A stretch of DNA of 64,000 nucleotides, taken from NCBI GenBank assembly GCA_002238825.1, contig MPNC01000001.1:124001-188000 (forward strand), in the 5' to 3' direction. Each line of letters begins with the position of its first letter. Within the stretch, counting starts at the first letter, position 1. The notes beneath the pieces are model-generated. The model saw only the letters and a list, made by a program, of their open reading frames with translations, searched no databases and had not been told where the DNA came from. This document shows positions 1-7,186 of this stretch, piece after piece. Position numbers and translations under genes: made by a program. The DNA comes from SAR202 cluster bacterium bin87. Its GTDB lineage: Bacteria; Chloroflexota; Dehalococcoidia; Lucifugimonadales; UBA3495.

Positions 1-3000
1 GCGTTTTCGGGCAGCTCGTACTCCTGGGCATCGTAGCAGGCGATGGAGAAGTCGTCACCGCGTATCTGAAGGCGGCCCGTTACGCGTGCCACGCGGCCCT
101 GTTGCCAGACGTGCGCCGTCTTTTCCAGCGAGTCGGGCCAGACCATCGCCTCCACTTGTCCGCCCACCATGGCCAGGTCGACCCGCAGGAACTTGCGATT
201 GTCCCGGGTGTAGCGTTCGGTGACGGCGGCGATGTGCCCCAGCAGGGTCACCGTGCTGCTGAGCATCTCTTCGTCCAACTGGTCCACCGAGTTGTAGGCG
301 TCGCCCGGGGTGATGGCCGCCAGCGCCAGCAGTGGGTTGTACGACAGCGCGACCCCGAGGTACTCCTTTTCCAGGTTGGCTTTTTCCTGGGGGGTGTAGT
401 CGGCGTGGGACGTGTCCAGCTCCAGCAGCGTGCCGCCGGCGCCGCTGTCCATCTCCTCGCCGAACATGCCGAACTGTCCGGAGTTGCGGTTCCGCGTTTC
501 CTGTTGCGCCAGCGCCCATATGCGGTCCAGGTTGCCGATCACCGTTGCCCGGGGCTCCAGCGAATCGAAGGACCCGGCCTTGGCCAGTCCTTCCAGGGTT
601 CGCCGGTTCAGGCCGGAAACGTCCACCCGCCGGCAGAAATCGGTGATCGACGCGTAGGGTCCCTTGGCAACGCGCTCGGTAACGATCGGAGTGATGGCGC
701 CCTCGCCCACGGTCTTGATGGCAGCCAGCCCGATGCGCAGTTTGCCGCTTTGGGTGCGGTCGCCCGGCGTGTCAATGGTGTAATGGACGCCGGAGCCATT
801 CACGTCGGGCAACTCGATCCCGATGCCCATGCGCGTGCACTCGTTGATCGAGGCCACATAACGGTCGCCGTGATCCAGCCGGCAGTTGAGCACCGAGGCC
901 ATGTACTCCAGCGGGTAATGGGTCTTGAAGTAAGCGGTCCAGTAGGAGATAAGCCCGTAGCTCACGCTGTGGGCCTTGTTGAAGGCGTACCCGGCGAAGG
1001 GCTCGATCAGGTTGAAGATCTCCGCGCCCATCTGCTGGCTGTAGCCCTGCTGCACCGCGCCGGACACAAACCGTTCGCGCTCTTCGGCCATCAGCTCGGG
1101 AATCTTCTTTCCCATGGCCTTGCGGACGGTGTCGGCTTCGCCCAGGGAATAGCCGGCGAAGTTTTGCAGGACGTGCAGCACCTGGTCCTGGTACACGATC
1201 ACGCCGTAGGTCTCATCCAGCAACTCCTGCATGCTGGGGTGCGGATACGTGACCTGCTCCTTGCCGTGCTTCGAACGGATAAACCGGTCGATGTGTTCCA
1301 TTGGGCCTGGGCGGTAGAGGGCGATCATTGCCGCGATGTCGCCCAGGTCGGACGGCTTCAGTTCCTTGATGTACCGCTGCATGCCGGCGCTTTCCAGTTG
1401 GAACAGGTCGGTGGTGTTGCCGGTGCCCAGCAGCTCGTACGTGGCTTCGTCGTCCAGCGTCAGCCGGCTGAGGTCGATGCGGATGCCGCGTTCCTCGTCC
1501 AGCAGCTTGATGGTGCGATCCAGGATGGTGAGGTTGGTCAGGCCCAGGAAGTCCATCTTGAGGAGGCCCAGCTTGGCCACCGGGTCCATGGAATACTGGG
1601 TCATCATCACCGGGCTGTTCTCGTCCCCCCGGGATGGACGCTGCAGCGGCACCGTTTCCGTCAGGGGCTCGTCAGCAATCAGCACGCCCGCAGCATGGGT
1701 GCTGACGTGGTGGACGATGCCTTCCAGTGCCTGGGCGTTGTCCACCAGATCCCGGATCGCCGGGTCGCGCGCGTAGGTGTCCGACATTTCGGGGTTGGCG
1801 GTCATGGCGTCCGCGATGGTTCGGGACTTGAAGGGAACCATCCGGGCGATGCGGTCGACGTCGCCGTAACTCATGCCCAATCCGCGACCGACGTCGCGCA
1901 GGGCGGCCTTGGGCCCCAGGGTTCCAAAGGTAATGATCTGCGCCACCCGATCGCTGCCGTACCGGTCGATGACGTAACGCAGCACCTCATCGCGACGGTC
2001 GTCCTGGAAGTCCATGTCGATGTCAGGCATTTCCTTACGCTCGAAGTTCAGGAAACGCTCGAACACCAGGTTGTACCGCATCGGGTCGATATCGGTGATG
2101 CCCAGGCAGTACAGCACCACGCTGGCGGCGGCGCTGCCCCGCACGCCGAACAGGATCTGCTGCTTGCGCACGAACGAGATGATGTCCCAGACGACCAGGA
2201 AGTAGTTGGCGAAACTGGTTTGCCGCACGACCTCCAACTCGTACTCCATGCGGGCGCGGGCAGCATCGTTGTTGATCCCGTACCGCAGGTTGAAACCTTC
2301 CCAGCAGATGCGCGCCAGGTAGTCGTCCGCGTCCTCGTTGTTGGGAGTCGGATACCGGGGCAGGTGCATCTGCCCGAACCCCAGCGACACGTTGCACTGC
2401 TGCGCCACCTCGCCGGTGATGTCGACGGCCTTCGGGAAATCGTGGAACAGCGTGGCCATCTCGTCGGCGGACCTGATGTAGTAGGACGAATCCTCCATCC
2501 GCAGGCGTTTGTCATCCATCACGTTGGTGCCCGTTTGGATGCAGATGTACACGTCCTGGTACTGGTAGTCGGACTGGCGGACGTAATGGGCGTCGTTGGT
2601 TACCAGCAGGGGAACGCCGGTTTCCCGGTTCAGGCGAGCCAGGCCGTCGTTGATCCGGGGCAACTGCTCGATATGCTCGTGCCGCTGCAATTCCAGGAAG
2701 TAGTTCTCACCGAATAACTCGCGATACCAGCCGACCATTTGCTTGGCGTCCTGGAAGTTGCCGTCGGCCAGCAGGGTCGGCACCTCGGCGGAGGGACACC
2801 CGGACAGGCAGATCAACCCGCTGCGGTGCCGATCGATCAACTCCTTGTCGATGCGGGGCCGGTAATGGAAACCTTCCAGGTGGGAGAGGGTCACCAGCTG
2901 CAGGAGGTTGCGGTACCCGGTGTTGTCCTTGGCGATGAGCACCAGGTGGTTGGCGGTGCGCTCGTTGGGAGTGCGGTCGTGCCGGCTGCCGTGGGCGACG

Positions 3001-3200
3001 TAGAACTCGCAGCCGATGATCGGCTTGATACCCGCTTCTTTGCACTCCGAGTAGAAATCGACCACGCCGTAGAGCGAACCGTGGTCGGTGATGCTCATGG
3101 CGTCCATGCTCAGTTCGCGGGTCCGGTTCACCAGATCCGGGATTCGACTGATGCCATCGAGCATGCTGTATTCGGTGTGTGTATGCAGGTGGGTGAACAC
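1..3200 (-). CDS. dnaE: DNA polymerase III alpha subunit (3' end outside window)
   Basis: This is the replicative polymerase catalytic subunit, with about 1066 residues visible and the C-terminal part cut by the window edge. It begins with a PHP domain (FTHLHTHTEYSMLDG), followed by the polymerase palm with the catalytic acidic motif PDIDMDFQDDRRDEV. Next come the FGTLGPKAALRDVGR region, a helix-hairpin-helix region (VSGLNRRTLEGLAKAG) and the start of the OB fold (VTLLGHIAAVTERYTRDNR). The start is a GTG at 3198-3200, chosen because the PHP domain begins immediately after it; the SD is weak. The PHP metal ligands look intact, so proofreading by this domain is possible but unproven. It is transcribed toward the left edge, probably from the extended -10 at 3250-3258. 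Confidence 0.97.
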   Translation of the reverse strand, partial: MFTHLHTHTEYSMLDGISRIPDLVNRTRELSMDAMSITDHGSLYGVVDFYSECKEAGIKPIIGCEFYVAHGSRHDRTPNERTANHLVLIAKDNTGYRNLLQLVTLSHLEGFHYRPRIDKELIDRHRSGLICLSGCPSAEVPTLLADGNFQDAKQMVGWYRELFGENYFLELQRHEHIEQLPRINDGLARLNRETGVPLLVTNDAHYVRQSDYQYQDVYICIQTGTNVMDDKRLRMEDSSYYIRSADEMATLFHDFPKAVDITGEVAQQCNVSLGFGQMHLPRYPTPNNEDADDYLARICWEGFNLRYGINNDAARARMEYELEVVRQTSFANYFLVVWDIISFVRKQQILFGVRGSAAASVVLYCLGITDIDPMRYNLVFERFLNFERKEMPDIDMDFQDDRRDEVLRYVIDRYGSDRVAQIITFGTLGPKAALRDVGRGLGMSYGDVDRIARMVPFKSRTIADAMTANPEMSDTYARDPAIRDLVDNAQALEGIVHHVSTHAAGVLIADEPLTETVPLQRPSRGDENSPVMMTQYSMDPVAKLGLLKMDFLGLTNLTILDRTIKLLDEERGIRIDLSRLTLDDEATYELLGTGNTTDLFQLESAGMQRYIKELKPSDLGDIAAMIALYRPGPMEHIDRFIRSKHGKEQVTYPHPSMQELLDETYGVIVYQDQVLHVLQNFAGYSLGEADTVRKAMGKKIPELMAEERERFVSGAVQQGYSQQMGAEIFNLIEPFAGYAFNKAHSVSYGLISYWTAYFKTHYPLEYMASVLNCRLDHGDRYVASINECTRMGIGIELPDVNGSGVHYTIDTPGDRTQSGKLRIGLAAIKTVGEGAITPIVTERVAKGPYASITDFCRRVDVSGLNRRTLEGLAKAGSFDSLEPRATVIGNLDRIWALAQQETRNRNSGQFGMFGEEMDSGAGGTLLELDTSHADYTPQEKANLEKEYLGVALSYNPLLALAAITPGDAYNSVDQLDEEMLSSTVTLLGHIAAVTERYTRDNRKFLRVDLAMVGGQVEAMVWPDSLEKTAHVWQQGRVARVTGRLQIRGDDFSIACYDAQEYELPEN

Positions 3201-3249
3201 GATTCAGAACCTGTTATTGGTCAAGGATTGAAGATATGGTGGGTAGGGA

Positions 3250-3258
3250 ATGATAGCA
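3250..3258 (-). promoter_or_regulatory. Extended -10 promoter for dnaE
   Basis: On the minus strand this reads TGCTATCAT, an extended -10 of the type seen at many genes in this window. Transcription would start near 3243, giving a leader of about 43 nt before the GTG of dnaE. No good -35 is visible. Confidence 0.5.
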
Positions 3259-3333
3259 GGGGACGGCGCCGGGTGCCATGTCCCGGCGATGTATTGGCCC
3301 GTCCCGAAGCAACGGCGTAATCGGGCAAACATT

Positions 3334-3361
3334 GGCCCGCCCCTTTTACAGGAGGCGGGCC
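3334..3361 (-). terminator. GC-rich hairpin downstream of the UGSC-associated gene
   Basis: A perfect 8-bp inverted repeat (GGCCCGCC / GGCGGGCC) with a 12-nt loop lies 25 bp past the stop at 3387. There is no U-tract on the minus strand, so this is a weak terminator candidate or one of the intergenic palindromes of this genome. Confidence 0.35.
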
Positions 3362-3386
3362 GAGGCGCCAGGAGAATGCGATGGCA

Positions 3387-4460
3387 TCAACCCGGAACTT
3401 CGATCTTCTCCGTCACCACGCGGGTCACGCCCCAGCCGGCCAGCCAGGCGGAGTGGCGGCCGTCTCCCCCGGCTACCACCACGACGATGTCGTCCGCCTG
3501 GGGCGCTATCGGCACCATGGTATTCGGGTCGTCGTCGTCAACCCAATCCGGGTAGTTGCGGTTGCCCCAGTGTCCCAGTCCGGAAAGATCGGAGATCGAC
3601 ATCCTCGCGTTTTCGAACACGTACTCCCGAACGTCCTGCTTGGTGAACCCGTCCGCCGCGATTTCCGCCGCGTGCTCCGGGCTCAGCACCAGCGTCACCT
3701 GCGCACCGGTCCCGATCTGGTAGTAATTGGAGAAGCCGGTGGCCCGGGTCCCCTGAACCAGCGTGTGGAGCACGTCAGTCCCGGTGGAAACCGTGGTTTC
3801 CATGATCGGGTAGAAGCCCCTGATGGCGTGGAGGGTCACCATGCTGTCTTCGGGATCGAGCCCCATCTCCACATGCCTGGGTTCCCACGGGCTGCGCGAC
3901 TCGTTCTCCGCGAAGCAGAAAGAGTACCTGCCAGGCATGGCCAGCGTGGCCTTGTCCATGTCGCCGATGATGAGCCCGGCCACGTTGCGCACGAACAGGC
4001 GCAGCGCCCGGCCGATGGTCGCGTTGGCCCGGTACCCTGGCCCGAACGCCCCGGAATCGCCGTTGATGCCCAGGCGCTCGGCAATGGGGCCGTTCACGAT
4101 CACCACCGGCGCGGCGCCGCCCGTGGTGGCCTGGCACCCGGCCAGGTTGAACGACGTTTGCAGGGCCGCTTTGACGCACGCCACCACCACCGGAAAATAC
4201 TCGGGCCGGCACCCGGCCATCACCGCGTTGATCGCGACCTTCTCGATGGTGACCCCCGAGTTGGACGGTTGCGCGATCCCCAGGGACAGCGACGGGTCCT
4301 CGCCCCAAGGCCCGAGCATGCGCTGGACCGCATCTTCCGTGGCCGGTACCACGGGCATGCCGTCGGTCCATCCCTGCTCTTCGTAGTAGTCCTGGATCGC
4401 GTCGTAGGTATCAGAGACGGTGATGCGGCGCGAGTTCAAGGCTCGACTGTTGGTTGTCAT
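3387..4460 (-). CDS. UGSC-selenoprotein-associated protein of unknown function
   Basis: A 357-residue protein of a family I associate with UGSC (seleno)proteins. The N-terminal YYEEQGWTDGMPVVPATED block and the VTIEKVAINAVMAGCRPEYF block are typical. No signal peptide or membrane segment is seen. Three cysteines are conspicuous: GCRPEYF, AGCQATTGG and SFCFAENE. It lies 4 nt downstream of the EEP-fold gene stop (TGA, ATTT, ATG) and is therefore probably translationally coupled to it. The selenoprotein is one gene further upstream. The reaction is unknown. My inference is that it works with the UGSC protein, because the two kinds of gene recur together. Confidence 0.8.
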   Translation of the reverse strand: MTTNSRALNSRRITVSDTYDAIQDYYEEQGWTDGMPVVPATEDAVQRMLGPWGEDPSLSLGIAQPSNSGVTIEKVAINAVMAGCRPEYFPVVVACVKAALQTSFNLAGCQATTGGAAPVVIVNGPIAERLGINGDSGAFGPGYRANATIGRALRLFVRNVAGLIIGDMDKATLAMPGRYSFCFAENESRSPWEPRHVEMGLDPEDSMVTLHAIRGFYPIMETTVSTGTDVLHTLVQGTRATGFSNYYQIGTGAQVTLVLSPEHAAEIAADGFTKQDVREYVFENARMSISDLSGLGHWGNRNYPDWVDDDDPNTMVPIAPQADDIVVVVAGGDGRHSAWLAGWGVTRVVTEKIEVPG

Positions 4461-4464
4461 AAAT

Positions 4465-5238
4465 TCACTCTACCGGGTTTTGTGCTTGTGGGTTCGTACG
4501 ACTGTTCAGCAATGCGTGGACGCCGAAGTGGTCGGATAGTTTCGCGCCATCGTGCGTCAAGTTATCAAGCGTGCCCAGGGAGGCAGCGGATAATTCGCCG
4601 CTCACGGCGATGTGGTCGATGGCTCTCCTACCCCGCAGTCCCAGGCCAGCTGTGATTATAGTCAGCCCGGGCGGCTGGCCGGCTAGCATTGTGGTCTGCA
4701 ATTCGGCGCGCACCGGTTGGGAAAGGGGCGGGTACGGATTCCTGCGCTGCCCGAGTTGCTGATTGAAGTCGCCAATCATGATGAGCTGCGTCGGCGTTCT
4801 ACTTTTCAGGATCATGGAAAGCCCGCGCAGATACGACGCGTGTTCCTGCCAGGCAATGCGGTTTTTGTTGCCGACGTTCACGTTCGCGTTGTGATAGGGA
4901 ATGCAGACTCCGATGACCGTGACACGGCCGATTGAAGTCTCGGTGCTACCAGAAATGAATCTCCCTGGAGGCAATTCAGCGTTACCTAGTTCGTCAGCGT
5001 CGGCCCACCCTTCCCTGGACCAGAGTGCAACCTTGCGGCGGTTGTTTGCGGTCAGTTTGCCCTGCTCTGGTCCGGCCGCGATCACACGCCCGTCCCATGC
5101 TGCCAGCAGCCTGAGATCCGTTTCCGTGAGGCAAACGATGTCCGGGTTATGGCTCTCGATCCGGCGCAAAATTTCTGGGCTACGCGCCGAAGCGGGCGTA
5201 GCCCATTCAACATTCCAGTTGACCACACTCAATGACAT
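4465..5238 (-). CDS. Endonuclease/exonuclease/phosphatase (EEP) fold hydrolase
   Basis: A 257-residue EEP-superfamily protein, a metal-dependent phosphodiesterase or phosphatase fold. The active-site series is complete: VVNWNVEW (Asn), CLTETDL (catalytic Glu), GDFNQQL (Asp/Asn), AIDHIAVSG, and the terminal SDHFGVHAL (Asp-His). No signal peptide is seen. It sits between the UGSC selenoprotein (stop 28 nt upstream) and the UGSC-associated gene (start 4 nt downstream), which is unusual. Its base composition looks less GC-rich than its neighbours, a possible sign of later insertion. The substrate cannot be told from sequence: DNA, RNA, phospholipid or small molecule are all possible. No clear SD precedes the ATG. 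Confidence 0.88.
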   Translation of the reverse strand: MSLSVVNWNVEWATPASARSPEILRRIESHNPDIVCLTETDLRLLAAWDGRVIAAGPEQGKLTANNRRKVALWSREGWADADELGNAELPPGRFISGSTETSIGRVTVIGVCIPYHNANVNVGNKNRIAWQEHASYLRGLSMILKSRTPTQLIMIGDFNQQLGQRRNPYPPLSQPVRAELQTTMLAGQPPGLTIITAGLGLRGRRAIDHIAVSGELSAASLGTLDNLTHDGAKLSDHFGVHALLNSRTNPQAQNPVE

Positions 5239-5266
5239 CGGGTGTGGCTGGCTCTCGTGGCCGGAG

Positions 5267-5806
5267 TTACTTCCCGTTGGTCAGCATTTCGGCGATCCGG
5301 CCGGCGTAGTCGTGCGCCAGTTGCTGCACGTCCGGTATTGACCGTGAAGCCAGCGGGCTGGGCAGAGCCAGGATCTGGACGCCGGGCATTCCCAGGGAGG
5401 AGGCGCGGGCGTGCGCGGCCCGGGTGAAACTCTCGGTGATTACGCTCACGGACGGGACGCCGCGGGCTTCGGTAACTACTGTGTCGTGGAGACCCCACGC
5501 CGTGCAGCTCCCTCAATCCGCGATTCCGTGCACCACCGCATCGCACTGTTCGATCAGTTCTTCGATGGTCTCGTCCGAGCAGGGAGCGCTGAAGGTGAAC
5601 TTGCGCAGGTATACCACCTTCTCGACGGCATACTCCTCCTCCAGGATGACCTGAAGCTCCTGCAGGAAGTTGTCGGAATGGTATTTGCGGTTTTCCACCA
5701 GACCGATGGTCTTGCCGGAGAGGCTGGGCAACCGGTCGGCCGCTGCGCGCTCCTCGGTCTTTTGCTCCGGACGCGGGTCCAGGATCTGGATGGTTGCAGT
5801 AGTCAT
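5267..5806 (-). CDS. UGSC-family selenoprotein with in-frame TGA read as selenocysteine
   Basis: Reading the TGA at 5513-5515 as Sec gives one 179-residue protein with Sec98 in an Asp-U-G-S-C context (VVHGIAD-U-GSC-TAWGLHD). The N-terminal half (GKTIGLVENRKYHSDNFLQE, ending IEQCDAVVHGIAD) and the C-terminal half (VTEARGVPSVSVITESF, then SIPDVQQLAHDYAGRIAEM) together form a complete UGSC-like domain. Either half alone would be an incomplete fold. The start ATG at 5806 is set by GGAGG four bases upstream; the frame also runs 10 codons further upstream to a TTG that has no SD. A candidate SECIS hairpin follows the TGA directly. The gene lies 54 nt after guaB3 and is likely co-transcribed with it. 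The function of the family is unknown; the U-G-S-C motif suggests a redox site. Simple decay by a nonsense mutation is less likely, since the downstream frame is intact to a TAA at 5267. Confidence 0.9.
5485..5515 (-). promoter_or_regulatory. Candidate bacterial SECIS element with its UGA codon
   Basis: On the minus strand the UGA (5515-5513) is followed by 18 nt and then the loop of a perfect 5-bp stem, CGTGG-GGTCT-CCACG (5499-5485). Bacterial SECIS elements usually have a small apical loop with a G among its first bases, about 16-37 nt after the UGA. This hairpin fits on both counts. It lies inside the coding sequence, as is normal in bacteria. Confidence 0.75.
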
Positions 5807-5860
5807 GGTTCCTCCGATTATTCTTTCAACCGCCAATCTCGTGAAAGCGGGATCCAGAGT

Positions 5861-6997
5861 TTATCCCAGCATCTGATAGTGCTTGCCCTCGGTTTTGATG
5901 GCCGGGGCGATGACCATTTCCGTTTTGTGGAAATCGCGGACTGTGTACGCGCCGCACATGCCCATGGCCACTCGCAAGGCGCCGACGAGGTTCTGGGTTC
6001 CGTTGGTGACGCTGGACGGCCCGTGCATCAACTGTTTGAGGGACCCCTTGGTGCCGACGTTGATGCGCGTGCCACGGGGCAGTTCGGGGTGGGCGTTCGC
6101 CATGCCCCAGTTGTAGCCGCGTCCCGGCGCCTCCGCCGCTTGGGCAAAGGGTGTGCCCAGCATCACTCCGTCAGCGCCGCTGGCCATCGCCTTGCAAACG
6201 TCGCCGCCCGTCCGCAGCCCGCCGTCAGTGATCACGCTGACGTACCGCCCGGTGCGCTGGAAGTAGTCCTCCCGGGCCGCCGCGCATTCCAGGGTTGCGG
6301 TCACCTGCGGCACGCCAACCCCGGTCACCTCGCGGGTGGTGCAGGCCGCGCCCGGACCCACTCCGACCAGCACGGCGTCAATCCCAGTTTCCATCAACTC
6401 GCTGGCCACGCTGTAGCTGACGCAGTTGCCGACCACCACCGGAACATCGAGCGACTCAATCAGCTCGGAAAAAATGAGGCCCCGGTAGCTGCGGGACATG
6501 TGCCGAGCGGTGGTTACGGTGGATTGCACCACGATGATATCGGCGCCGGCCTCGACGGCCATCGGGCTCAGACGCTTGGTAGTCTGGGGCGTGAACGCGA
6601 TGGCAGCGATGGATCCAGTCTGCTTGATTTCCTGGACACGCTCGCCGATGAGGTGATCCTGGACCGGCTGGCTGTAAACTTCTTGCAGGTACTCCGTGAC
6701 CTCGGCCTGGTCCATGGAGATAATTTCTTCCAGGACCGAATACGGATCTTCGTAGCGCGTGTACAGGCCCTCGCCGTTGAGCACTCCCAGACCGCCCATG
6801 TCGTGCATCAGGGTCGCGAATCGGGGAGACACGGATCCGTCCATGGCTGAGGCCATCACTGGGGCGTCGAAAGAGTATTGGCCGATGCTCATTTTTGTGG
6901 ACGTCATTTCCGGGTTGATTGTGACATCGCCCGGGACGATCGCGACTTCGTCAAAGCCATAGGACCGTTCCAGTTCTTTGAGCAAACGCCTGGCCAT
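5861..6997 (-). CDS. guaB3: GuaB3-type IMP dehydrogenase-related protein
   Basis: A 378-residue TIM-barrel protein of the IMPDH/GMP reductase superfamily without CBS domains, which matches the GuaB3 family in length. The catalytic-cysteine loop is present as [18 protein letters not shown], preceded by [19 protein letters not shown] and followed by the phosphate-binding [21 protein letters not shown]-terminal [15 protein letters not shown] is also typical. The exact reaction of GuaB3 proteins differs between lineages and cannot be fixed here. The start ATG at 6997 has GAGGTG five bases upstream. It probably heads a transcript that continues into the UGSC selenoprotein. Confidence 0.93.
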   Translation of the reverse strand: MARRLLKELERSYGFDEVAIVPGDVTINPEMTSTKMSIGQYSFDAPVMASAMDGSVSPRFATLMHDMGGLGVLNGEGLYTRYEDPYSVLEEIISMDQAEVTEYLQEVYSQPVQDHLIGERVQEIKQTGSIAAIAFTPQTTKRLSPMAVEAGADIIVVQSTVTTARHMSRSYRGLIFSELIESLDVPVVVGNCVSYSVASELMETGIDAVLVGVGPGAACTTREVTGVGVPQVTATLECAAAREDYFQRTGRYVSVITDGGLRTGGDVCKAMASGADGVMLGTPFAQAAEAPGRGYNWGMANAHPELPRGTRINVGTKGSLKQLMHGPSSVTNGTQNLVGALRVAMGMCGAYTVRDFHKTEMVIAPAIKTEGKHYQMLG

Positions 6998-7032
6998 TGT
7001 GTCACCTCAAAGCTTGCCGTGAAGGATGTCGA

Positions 7033-7062
7033 ACTGTAGTGAGAGGCCGCAACAGCCGTCAA
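7033..7062 (-). promoter_or_regulatory. Candidate guaB3-proximal promoter
   Basis: Minus strand -35 TTGACG (7062-7057) and -10 TACAGT (7038-7033) are separated by 18 bp. The start site would be near 7026, about 29 nt before the guaB3 ATG. A 6-bp hairpin (AACCCA/TGGGTT, 7061-7076) overlaps the -35 and could act as an operator. Confidence 0.45.
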
Positions 7063-7119
7063 CCCAGATGTGGGTTAGACGCGGAAGTTGGACCCGAGAA
7101 CCATTCCAATTGATCAACA

Positions 7120-7128
7120 ATTGTAGCA
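7120..7128 (-). promoter_or_regulatory. Extended -10 upstream of guaB3 (distal)
   Basis: The minus strand reads TGCTACAAT, matching the extended -10 motif found across the window. If used, the guaB3 leader would be about 116 nt and would include the small AACCCA/TGGGTT hairpin. Confidence 0.45.
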
Positions 7129-7131
7129 TTC

Positions 7132-7157
7132 GGGGGCGCCTTTTTCAGGGCGCCCCC
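7132..7157 (-). terminator. Strong GC hairpin after clpC
   Basis: A perfect 9-bp stem (GGGGGCGCC / GGCGCCCCC) with an A-rich 8-nt loop begins 30 nt past the clpC stop. No U-run follows on the minus strand, so it may only slow polymerase or protect the 3' end. Confidence 0.45.
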
Positions 7158-7186
7158 GGTTGATGCGGTTGACGGTGTTTGCGGGA

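Noticed and set aside
102-2717. An 871-codon open frame on the plus strand opposite dnaE
   Set aside because: It is the antisense shadow of a GC-rich gene. The minus strand encodes a complete DnaE with catalytic motifs, and the plus frame has no recognisable domain.
3381-4655. 424-codon plus-strand frame opposite the UGSC-associated gene
   Set aside because: Antisense shadow with His/Arg/Gly-rich composition and no domain.
5267-5836. Reading the UGSC locus as a pseudogene split by a nonsense mutation
   Set aside because: The frame after the TGA is open, begins with the family motif Gly-Ser-Cys and is followed by a plausible SECIS hairpin, so selenocysteine is the better explanation.
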